From: Alistipes sp.
Lineage (GTDB): Bacteria > Bacteroidota > Bacteroidia > Bacteroidales > Rikenellaceae
Direction: 5' to 3'
Assembly (NCBI GenBank): GCA_029051915.1
Contig: JAIDKM010000205.1
Coordinates: forward strand, 1-7,979
Length of the DNA: 7,979 nucleotides
The notes under the pieces: generated by a model
The model's input: only the letters and a program-made list of their open reading frames with translations
Told to the model about the DNA's origin: nothing
Databases searched by the model: none
Part shown: piece by piece, positions 1-6,247 of the stretch
How the letters are laid out: every line of letters starts with the position of its first letter
How positions within the stretch are numbered: the stretch's first letter is position 1
Made by a program: the position numbers and the translations under genes

Positions 1-2
1 CG

Positions 3-173
3 GATCGCGATGAATTTTTCTTCGCTACGCGAGAACGGATCAAGGTGCATTCGCTGGAGGAGGTGCCTGCCGAGCGACGTGTGGGCTATGCGTGGTATGG
101 CGAGTGGGGCAACTGGCTGCTGGATCAATATCCTGCATGGTTGGCCCGTGTCGAAAAGGGATCGAAGAAATAA
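3..173 (+). CDS. C-terminal fragment of an unrecognised protein
   Basis: An open frame enters from the left edge and gives 56 residues before a TAA at 171-173. The start lies outside the window. The visible tail is rich in charged and aromatic residues: it begins DRDEFFFATRERIKVH, has a cluster of Trp and Tyr (YAWYGEWGNWLLDQYPAW), and ends in a lysine-rich EKGSKK. I see no membrane segment, metal-binding motif or known catalytic signature. I do not recognise the family and assign no function. A hairpin starts 16 nt after the stop, which suits the 3' end of a transcript. That this is a real gene end is supported by the uninterrupted frame on the same strand as every other gene and by the hairpin just after the stop. 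Confidence 0.6.
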   Translation, partial: DRDEFFFATRERIKVHSLEEVPAERRVGYAWYGEWGNWLLDQYPAWLARVEKGSKK

Positions 174-189
174 TGTCGCTATATACTAA

Positions 190-240
190 AACGGCGGTTC
201 GGAACGGGCTTCGCAGCCGGGGCTGTTTCCGACCGCCGTT
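190..240 (+). terminator. Hairpin after the upstream gene, probable terminator
   Basis: The left arm AACGGCGG-T-TCGGAA (190-204) pairs with TTCCGA-CCGCCGTT (227-240). This gives 14 base pairs with a single bulged T at 198. The 22-nt apical region can fold further, since GGCT (207-210) can pair with AGCC (215-218). It lies 16 nt past the stop of the upstream gene and about 60 nt before the receptor gene. On the + strand no T-run follows (CCGTTCCTGA), so it is not a perfect intrinsic terminator. On the minus strand the stem is followed by TTTAGTATAT. The position argues for a transcript end; the efficiency cannot be judged. Confidence 0.55.
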
Positions 241-302
241 CCGTTCCTGAAGCATCGCTTCGGGTAATTCTTTCAATCTATTTCAATTCAAACTTTTAGC
301 AA

Positions 303-2306
303 ATGAGTAAATCTCTTTCGGAACAGACCTTCTGTTTCAGACGCTGGAACCGCAAAGGCTGGTCGGCCTTCGCGAGTTTGCGGCGCTTGGTAACGATCGG
401 CGTGCTCCCGGTAGAGATGTCCATTCTCTTGCTCGCGACGCAGGGTGCGTCTGCGCAGAATGCCGATACCACGGCCGTGCTCCGCGAATTGCGGATCCGC
501 GAGGTCGGCATTTCGGGGGCCTCGGCGGCTCCCGTGCGCAGCGTCCGGTCGCAAACCCCGCTTTTCGATCGGAAAGCCCAGGCCGCAGCGCCCTTCCAGA
601 CGCTCGAATCGGCCCTGCGCGCGGCTCCTTCGGTCGATCTTCGCGAACGCGGGGGCAAGGGCACGCAGGCGGACATCTCCATTCGAGGAGGCTCTTTCGA
701 TCAGACGATGGTGCTTCTCAACGGCATCGATTTCTCCGATGCCCGCACCGGTCATCAATCCCACTCCTTGCCTGTCGATCTCGACTGTATTTCGGGGGTC
801 GAGCTGCTCGAAGGCATTCCCGGTATCGGCGCTTTTGCCGGAGCCGTCAATGTCCGCACCGCGCCGATTGCACCCCGTTATCTGCGTTTCGAGGGTGTCG
901 GAGGCCAGTACGGGTATGCTTACGCCAATCTTTCGGGGGCAGTCTCTACGGAACGGTTTTCGTTCCTGGGCGCTGCTTCTTATCGGCGGAGCGACGGCTA
1001 TCGCTACAATACCGATTTCGATACCTACAACGCCTTCGCGCGAGCTACCTACGAGTCTCCGCGCGCCGGATTCTTCGATTTTCAGGCCGGTTATCAGAAT
1101 CGTGCTTTCGGCTCGAACGGCTTCTATGCCTCCTACAATCCCGAGCAGTGGGAGCACACCTCCACGGCATTGGCTTCGCTGAGGTGGCTCCGTAGTGTAG
1201 GGCGTTTTTCGGTAGGAGCCGCAGTCAGCTATCGCAAGAATTTCGACCGCTACGACTGGACGCGCGGCACGGCCATGAACCGCCACAATACCGACAATGT
1301 CGGAGCTAAGGCCTGGGGCGATCTTCGGTGGCGTGGCGGTACCACGACGCTGGGAGGCGATTATGCTTTCAACCATATTTACAGTACCAACCTGGGCGAG
1401 CCGCTGACGATTCCCAACGGCGATTATACCCATGCCAAAGCACGTCATACGGGCAATATCTACCTCCGCCATACCAAACAGTGGCAGCGTTTCGATGTCG
1501 CCGCTTCGGCCGGTGCGAGCCTGACGCCTTACGGCCCGGCCGCGCTGTGGAGTCTCGACGGCGGCTACAGGCCTGTCGAGGAAGTGTATCTGCATGCCGG
1601 AGCATCGCAGTCGATGCGTTTGCCGACTTTCACGGATCTCTATTATTCGTCGCCGGCCCAGATCAATAACCTCGATCTGGTGCCCGAAAAGGCGATCACC
1701 GCGCGTTTGGGTGCCGATTATGTCAAGGGACATTGGAGCGCGTCGGTGCTGGGGTACTACCGTGCCGGTCGCGACATCATCGACTGGGTATGGCATCCCG
1801 AAGACGATCCCGTTCCCGAGTGGCGCGGCAAGTGGCATTCCGAGCAGAGCAGCGCGCTCGATACCTATGGCGTCGAGTTGTCCGGCGGTTATGTTTCGTC
1901 GACGGGTTTTCTGCGGCGCGCGACGCTCTCCTATGCTTATGTCTCGATCGACCGCAACGCGGATGTCATCGCTCAGAGCGCGATGGATTTCCTGCGCCAC
2001 AAGGCTGCGCTGGCCGTCGAAGTGCATTTTCTGAAACGCATGTCGTTTGCGCTGACCGCCACGGTCGCCGAACGCAATGGCAGCTACACCTATTATCCTG
2101 TGCCGGGCGATACGTCGATCTCCGAAGTTCGCGATTTTGGAGCATATTTCCTGCTCGACGCCCGCCTGGCATGGGAGAAGAGTTTCTGCCGCATCTACCT
2201 CGACGCGACCAACATCACCGATACCCGATATTGCGACATGGGGGGCATCCCTCTGCCTGGCGCATGGATCACGGCGGGTGCGGTGCTCACGTTCGGCAAG
2301 CGTTGA
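303..2306 (+). CDS. TonB-dependent outer-membrane receptor, BtuB-like
   Basis: The 667-residue product is an outer-membrane beta-barrel with an N-terminal plug, energised by TonB-ExbBD to import a scarce ligand. Residues 1-51 look like a signal peptide with a long basic n-region (RRWNRK at 13-18), a hydrophobic stretch at about 29-45 and a likely cut after ASA (49-51). Residues 57-71 could hold a TonB box, but this is uncertain. The plug spans about 95-186 and shows ISIRGGSFDQTMVLLNGID (125-143) and the closing GIGAFAGAVNVRT (174-186). The remaining about 480 residues are rich in alternating aromatic strands and end in a terminal strand, AGAVLTFG. The length is near BtuB and siderophore receptors and well below SusC. 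There is no carboxypeptidase-like N-terminal domain and no SusD gene follows, so a glycan SusCD pair is unlikely. The substrate is unknown; cobalamin is only a guess from the overall form. The gene has its own terminator and no convincing promoter or Shine-Dalgarno that I can point to. Confidence 0.9.
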   Translation: MSKSLSEQTFCFRRWNRKGWSAFASLRRLVTIGVLPVEMSILLLATQGASAQNADTTAVLRELRIREVGISGASAAPVRSVRSQTPLFDRKAQAAAPFQTLESALRAAPSVDLRERGGKGTQADISIRGGSFDQTMVLLNGIDFSDARTGHQSHSLPVDLDCISGVELLEGIPGIGAFAGAVNVRTAPIAPRYLRFEGVGGQYGYAYANLSGAVSTERFSFLGAASYRRSDGYRYNTDFDTYNAFARATYESPRAGFFDFQAGYQNRAFGSNGFYASYNPEQWEHTSTALASLRWLRSVGRFSVGAAVSYRKNFDRYDWTRGTAMNRHNTDNVGAKAWGDLRWRGGTTTLGGDYAFNHIYSTNLGEPLTIPNGDYTHAKARHTGNIYLRHTKQWQRFDVAASAGASLTPYGPAALWSLDGGYRPVEEVYLHAGASQSMRLPTFTDLYYSSPAQINNLDLVPEKAITARLGADYVKGHWSASVLGYYRAGRDIIDWVWHPEDDPVPEWRGKWHSEQSSALDTYGVELSGGYVSSTGFLRRATLSYAYVSIDRNADVIAQSAMDFLRHKAALAVEVHFLKRMSFALTATVAERNGSYTYYPVPGDTSISEVRDFGAYFLLDARLAWEKSFCRIYLDATNITDTRYCDMGGIPLPGAWITAGAVLTFGKR

Positions 2307-2317
2307 CCCTTGTTTCC

Positions 2318-2334
2318 AGCGGTCTATGACCGCT
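2318..2334 (+). other. Small perfect hairpin before the terminator
   Basis: AGCGGTC (2318-2324) and GACCGCT (2328-2334) are perfect inverted repeats around a TAT loop, starting 11 nt after the receptor stop codon. No T-run follows, so alone it would not terminate. It stands 19 nt upstream of the strong terminator hairpin and may stabilise the mRNA 3' end or help pausing. The base pairing is seen directly; the role is inferred. Confidence 0.5.
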
Positions 2335-2353
2335 CTCACCGGCTGCATCTTCG

Positions 2354-2382
2354 GCCCGGCACTTATCAGTGCCGGGCTTTTT
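2354..2382 (+). terminator. Intrinsic terminator of the receptor gene
   Basis: GCCCGGCACT (2354-2363) pairs perfectly with AGTGCCGGGC (2368-2377) over 10 bp around a TATC loop, and TTTTT follows at 2378-2382. This is the classic form of a Rho-independent terminator. It lies 47 nt after the receptor stop and separates the receptor transcript from the hut operon. It has no matching T-run on the other strand, so it acts in the + direction only. Confidence 0.92.
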
Positions 2383-2431
2383 GTCCAAGCGAGACGGAGC
2401 GATCTAAGGCGAAGCGTCGTTATTTTTCCTG

Positions 2432-2501
2432 CTGTTTTATTCGTTCGTCTTCCGAAAAAACAGTATATTTGTAAGGAACGGAAAAATCGCAAAACAGTAT
2501 A
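2432..2501 (+). repeat. Heptamer AAAACAG in three copies around the hut promoter
   Basis: AAAACAGTATA occurs twice in direct orientation, at 2457-2467 and 2491-2501, with starts 34 bp apart. The core AAAACAG is also present inverted as CTGTTTT at 2432-2438, so 2432-2438 and 2457-2463 form an inverted repeat with an 18-bp gap that encloses the putative -33 element. The middle copy runs into the -7 box, and the last copy lies in the leader three bases before the start codon. The arrangement could be the operator of an unlinked hut regulator, since no regulator gene is present in the window. The region is AT-rich, so chance is a real alternative. Confidence 0.4.
2440..2471 (+). promoter_or_regulatory. 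Bacteroidetes-type promoter of the hut operon
   Basis: TATATTTG at 2464-2471 is an exact match to the Bacteroidetes -7 consensus TAnnTTTG read by the primary sigma factor of this phylum. A weak -33 element, TTCG at 2440-2443 (consensus TTTG), lies 20 nt upstream, which is the usual spacing. The start of transcription would fall roughly at 2476-2480. That leaves a leader of about 25-30 nt before the ATG at 2505, too short for a riboswitch. The repeats listed next overlap this site. Confidence 0.8.
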
Positions 2502-2504
2502 ATC

Positions 2505-4205
2505 ATGGAACAGAGAATCGTGGAATGCGTCCCCAATTTCAGCGAGGGACGCGATCGGGAGGTGATCCGCCAGATCGCTTCGGCTATTGAGCAGGCGGGC
2601 GGCGTAAGGGTACTGGACGTCGATCCCGGCGAAGCTACCAACCGTACCGTCGTTACTTTCGTCGGAAGCCCCGAAGCAGTCGTCGAAGCCGCTTTTCAGG
2701 GGGTTAAACGGGCTGCCGAGCTGATCGACATGCGACAGCATAAGGGTGCTCATCCCCGCATGGGTGCTACCGACGTGTTGCCGCTGATCCCTATTTCGGG
2801 CATTACGCTCGAAGAGTGCGCCGCCTTGTCGCGCGAGCTGGCGAAACGCATCGCCGACGAACTGTCGATTCCGACCTATTGTTACGAGGCCGCTGCGTTC
2901 CGTCCCGAGCGGAAGAATTTGGCTGTCTGCCGGAAAGGGGAGTACGAGGCGCTTCCCGAGAAGCTGGTGCATGCCGAGTCGGCTCCCGATTTCGGAGCCC
3001 GGCCCTACGACGAGGGAGTCGCACGGACGGGTGCCACCACGGTCGGAGCACGCGATTTTCTGATCGCGGTCAATTTCAACCTCAATACGACCTCCACGCG
3101 TCGCGCCAATGCCATTGCGTTCGACGTGCGCGAAAAAGGTCGTCCCCTGCGTGAGGGCAACCCCATCACGGGCAAGATCGTCAAGGATGCCGCCGGAAAT
3201 ACCGTCATGCAGCCCGGTACGCTCAAGGCGACCAAAGCGATCGGCTGGTTTATTGAGGAATACGGCATCGCGCAGGTCTCGATGAATATCACCGACATCG
3301 GCATCACGCCTCTGCATGTCGCTTTCGACGAGGTATGCCGCAAGGCCGATGCCCGCGGCGTACGGGTTACGGGCACCGAGATCGTCGGTCTCGTTCCCAA
3401 GCGAGCGCTGGTCGAAGCGGGCAAATATTTCCTCCGGAAGCAGCACCGTTCGACCGGCATCGCCGAGGAGGAGATCGTTCGCGTGGCCGTCAAGTCGATG
3501 GGTCTCGGCGATCTCAAACCGTTCGTTCCCGAGGAGAAGGTGATCGAGTATCTGCTTGAGGCGGATGTGCAGAAGAAGCGCCTTATCGATCTGACGTGCA
3601 AAGGCTTCGCGGTCGAAACAGCCAGCGAATCTCCGGCTCCTGGCGGCGGTTCCATTTCCGCCTACATGGGCGCTTTGGGCGCTGCTCTCGGCACGATGGT
3701 CGCCAATCTTTCGTCGCACAAGGCCGGTTGGGACGATCGCTGGGAGGAGTTTTCCGACTGGGCCGAGCGGGGGCAGGCCGTGCTGAGCGAATTGTTGCAT
3801 CTGGTCGACGAGGACACTGCGGCATTCAACCGCATCATGGACGTTTTCGCCATGCCCAAATCCACCGACGAGGAGAAGACTGCCCGCAGCGAAGCCTTGC
3901 AGGCCGCCACGCTCTATGCCACGCAGGTGCCTTTGCGCACGATGAAAGCCGCGTCGCAGGTCTTCGACCTTGTGCAGGCGATGGCAGCCGAGGGGAATCC
4001 CAATTCGGTTTCCGATGCCGGGGTAGGAGCCTTGGCCGCGCGCAGTGCTGTGCTCGGAGCGTGTCTCAACGTGAAGATCAACGCTGCCGGACTTAAGGAT
4101 CGGGCGACCGCCGAGGCTCTCGTCGTCGAGGCAGAAGCGTTGGCCGCCGAGGCTCAGCGTCGCGAAAAAGAGGTATTGGCCATTGTCGAATCGAAAATCC
4201 AATAA
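2505..4205 (+). CDS. ftcD: Glutamate formiminotransferase / formimino-THF cyclodeaminase fusion
   Basis: This bifunctional cytosolic enzyme performs the last two steps of histidine breakdown. N-formimino-L-glutamate plus tetrahydrofolate gives glutamate plus 5-formimino-THF (EC 2.1.2.5), which is then cyclised to 5,10-methenyl-THF and ammonia (EC 4.3.1.4). The 566 residues compare with about 541 in the mammalian enzyme. The N-terminal transferase subdomain (about 1-180) opens with VECVPNFSEGRD and holds the block RQHKGAHPRMGATDVLP (77-93), where His83 aligns with the catalytic His82 of the mammalian protein. A second transferase subdomain runs to about 335 and includes TGTEIVGLVP (289-298). 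After a linker, the cyclodeaminase domain starts near 360 with the diagnostic PAPGGGS (377-383) and continues as a helical domain to the end. The ATG at 2505 gives the expected family N-terminus. It is the first gene of the hut operon, with hutU 5 nt downstream. Many bacteria encode the two activities separately (ftcD and fchA), and here no separate fchA is needed. Confidence 0.96.
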   Translation: MEQRIVECVPNFSEGRDREVIRQIASAIEQAGGVRVLDVDPGEATNRTVVTFVGSPEAVVEAAFQGVKRAAELIDMRQHKGAHPRMGATDVLPLIPISGITLEECAALSRELAKRIADELSIPTYCYEAAAFRPERKNLAVCRKGEYEALPEKLVHAESAPDFGARPYDEGVARTGATTVGARDFLIAVNFNLNTTSTRRANAIAFDVREKGRPLREGNPITGKIVKDAAGNTVMQPGTLKATKAIGWFIEEYGIAQVSMNITDIGITPLHVAFDEVCRKADARGVRVTGTEIVGLVPKRALVEAGKYFLRKQHRSTGIAEEEIVRVAVKSMGLGDLKPFVPEEKVIEYLLEADVQKKRLIDLTCKGFAVETASESPAPGGGSISAYMGALGAALGTMVANLSSHKAGWDDRWEEFSDWAERGQAVLSELLHLVDEDTAAFNRIMDVFAMPKSTDEEKTARSEALQAATLYATQVPLRTMKAASQVFDLVQAMAAEGNPNSVSDAGVGALAARSAVLGACLNVKINAAGLKDRATAEALVVEAEALAAEAQRREKEVLAIVESKIQ

Positions 4206-4210
4206 GGATC

Positions 4211-6226
4211 ATGACCTTGCAAGAATTCCAAAACGATATTCGCGCCGGCATTCCCGATAAGTTGCCGTCTGCAAAACCTTACGACAAGCAGATCAACCAT
4301 GCGCCGCGCCGCAAGGAGATTCTTACGCCCGAGGAGCAGGTGCTCGCGCTCAAAAACGCCCTGCGTTACTTCCCTGCGAAGCATCACGCTGTGCTCGCTC
4401 CGGAGTTCGCCGAGGAGTTGCGCAAATACGGACGTATCTACATGTACCGTCTACGGCCCGATTACGAGATGTATGCCCGGCCGATCGATGAGTATCCGGC
4501 CCGGTGCCGGCAGGCTGCGGCGATCATGATGATGATCCAGAACAATCTGGACAAGGCCGTGGCGCAGCATCCCCATGAGCTGATTACGTACGGCGGTAAC
4601 GGCGCCGTCTTTCAGAATTGGGCGCAGTATCGGCTGACGATGCAGTATTTGTCCGAGATGACCGATCGTCAGACGCTCGTGATGTATTCGGGCCATCCGC
4701 TCGGGTTGTTTCCCTCGCATCCCGATGCGCCGCGCGTCGTCGTTACCAACGGCATGGTGATTCCCAACTATTCGAAACCCGACGACTGGGAGCGAATGAA
4801 CGCCCTCGGTGTCTCGCAATACGGGCAGATGACTGCCGGATCGTATATGTACATCGGGCCGCAGGGCATCGTCCACGGTACCACGATCACCGTGCTCAAT
4901 GCCGCCCGCAAGCGCTTTACGGCCGGGCGCAAGGATACGCGCGGCATGTTGTTCGTTTCGTCGGGTCTGGGCGGCATGTCGGGCGCACAGCCCAAGGCCG
5001 GCAATATCTCGGGAGTGGTCTCCGTGATCGCCGAGATCAATCCCAAGGCGGCTGTCAAACGTCATGAACAGGGCTGGGTGGACGAGCTGCATGAATCGCT
5101 GGATGAGCTGATCCCTCGTATTCGCAAGGCTATCAGCAACAAGGAGGTCGTTTCGCTTGCCTATGTCGGCAACGTCGTCGATCTTTGGGAGAGACTTGCG
5201 GCCGAGGAGATCGCCGTCGATCTGGGTTCCGATCAGACGTCGCTGCACAATCCGTGGGCAGGCGGTTACTATCCCGTCGGCCTCAGCTACGAGGCTTCCA
5301 ATAAGATGATGGCCGAGGAGCCCGCACGTTTTCGAGAATGCGTGCAGGAGTCGCTGCGCCGGCAGGCCGATGCCATTAACAAGCTCACGGCCCGCGGCAT
5401 GTATTTCTTCGACTACGGCAATGCCTTTCTGCTGGAAGCCTCGCGTGCCGGGGCTGCCGTCGTAGGCGAGGGCGGACGGTTTCGTTATCCCTCCTACGTG
5501 CAGGATATCATGGGCCCCATGTTCTTCGACTACGGGTTCGGCCCGTTCCGCTGGGTTTGCACTTCGGGTAAGCCCGAGGATCTGGAACTTACCGATCGGC
5601 TGGCAGCCGAGGTATTGGAGGAGATCCGCCGGACGGCGCCCGATGAAATTTGCGGGCAGCTCGACGATAACATTCACTGGATCCGGGAAGCCGGACGCAA
5701 CAGACTGGTGGTCGGCTCGCAGGCTCGGATTCTCTATGCCGATGCCGAGGGCCGCATCAAGATCGCGCAGGCATTCAACCGCGCCATTGCCGACGGTCGG
5801 CTGTCGGCTCCCGTGGTGTTGGGGCGCGACCACCACGATGTTTCGGGCACCGATTCGCCCTATCGCGAAACTTCCAACATATACGACGGCTCGGCCTGCA
5901 CGGCCGACATGGCTGTGCAGAACGTCATCGGCGACTCGTTCCGCGGTGCTACATGGGTTTCGATCCACAACGGCGGCGGCGTAGGATGGGGCGAGGTCAT
6001 CAACGGCGGCTTCGGCATGGTTATCGACGGTTCGGAGGATTCCGACCGCCGCATCCGAGAAATGTTGCTTTGGGACGTCAACAACGGTATTGCACGCCGC
6101 AGCTGGGCCCGCAACGAGGGAGCTGTATCGGCCATTCGTCGGGAGATGGAGCGGACGCCCGGGCTGCGGGTTACGTTGCCCAATATCGCAGACGAGTCGA
6201 TCGTTCGCAATGCACTGAAAAAATAA
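4211..6226 (+). CDS. hutU: Urocanate hydratase (urocanase), long type
   Basis: The enzyme adds water to urocanate to give 4-imidazolone-5-propionate (EC 4.2.1.49) in the cytosol, using tightly bound NAD+ as an electrophile. Family blocks seen are ITYGGNGAVFQNWAQY (125-140), MYSGHPLGLFPSHPDAPR (158-175), QMTAGSYMYIGPQGIVHGT (206-224), the glycine-rich SSGLGGMSGAQPKA (250-263) expected in the NAD-binding fold, YGFGPFRWVCTSG (441-453), GRDHHDVSGTDSPYRETSN (538-556) and IHNGGGVGWGEVINGGFG (585-602). At 671 residues it matches the long urocanases of animals (about 676) and not the roughly 555-residue form of Pseudomonas. From memory, the sequence also follows human UROC1 closely throughout. The signature FQGLPARIC of the short form reads VVGSQARIL here, with Leu508 in place of Cys, as in the animal enzymes. 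The ATG is 5 nt after the ftcD stop. TAAGGA overlapping that stop is the only Shine-Dalgarno-like sequence, so translation is probably coupled. Confidence 0.97.
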   Translation: MTLQEFQNDIRAGIPDKLPSAKPYDKQINHAPRRKEILTPEEQVLALKNALRYFPAKHHAVLAPEFAEELRKYGRIYMYRLRPDYEMYARPIDEYPARCRQAAAIMMMIQNNLDKAVAQHPHELITYGGNGAVFQNWAQYRLTMQYLSEMTDRQTLVMYSGHPLGLFPSHPDAPRVVVTNGMVIPNYSKPDDWERMNALGVSQYGQMTAGSYMYIGPQGIVHGTTITVLNAARKRFTAGRKDTRGMLFVSSGLGGMSGAQPKAGNISGVVSVIAEINPKAAVKRHEQGWVDELHESLDELIPRIRKAISNKEVVSLAYVGNVVDLWERLAAEEIAVDLGSDQTSLHNPWAGGYYPVGLSYEASNKMMAEEPARFRECVQESLRRQADAINKLTARGMYFFDYGNAFLLEASRAGAAVVGEGGRFRYPSYVQDIMGPMFFDYGFGPFRWVCTSGKPEDLELTDRLAAEVLEEIRRTAPDEICGQLDDNIHWIREAGRNRLVVGSQARILYADAEGRIKIAQAFNRAIADGRLSAPVVLGRDHHDVSGTDSPYRETSNIYDGSACTADMAVQNVIGDSFRGATWVSIHNGGGVGWGEVINGGFGMVIDGSEDSDRRIREMLLWDVNNGIARRSWARNEGAVSAIRREMERTPGLRVTLPNIADESIVRNALKK

Positions 6227-6247
6227 TATTTAACAAGGTCAATTCAC

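Noticed and set aside
174..302. A cobalamin riboswitch ahead of the BtuB-like receptor.
   Set aside because: The gap is only 129 nt, much of it taken by the hairpin at 190-240, and I find no B12-box-like GCCACTG. A full riboswitch would not fit.
303..2306. A SusC-type glycan importer.
   Set aside because: At 667 residues it is too short, has no carboxypeptidase-like N-terminal domain, and is followed by a terminator, with no susD.
2472..2504. A histidine leader peptide or riboswitch controlling the hut operon.
   Set aside because: The predicted leader is only about 25-30 nt with no run of His codons and no attenuator hairpin between promoter and start.
288..4202. A 1304-codon open frame on the minus strand, antisense to both the receptor and ftcD.
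   Set aside because: It is in codon register with both sense genes (303 and 2505 share its phase), so stops could come only from sense TTA, CTA or TCA codons, and neither gene uses any across about 1,230 codons. That is codon bias in a GC-rich genome. The predicted protein has no recognisable domain, while both sense proteins are clear family members.
4451..5968. A 505-codon minus-strand open frame inside hutU, and a 306-codon one inside hutH (6830-7750).
   Set aside because: These are in-register antisense shadows of the same kind; the sense strands encode well-conserved enzymes with intact motifs.
4206..6247. A urocanate reductase (imidazole propionate former) in place of, or next to, urocanase.
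   Set aside because: The protein carries urocanase blocks over its whole length and no flavin-reductase motifs; no other gene in the window could be a reductase.
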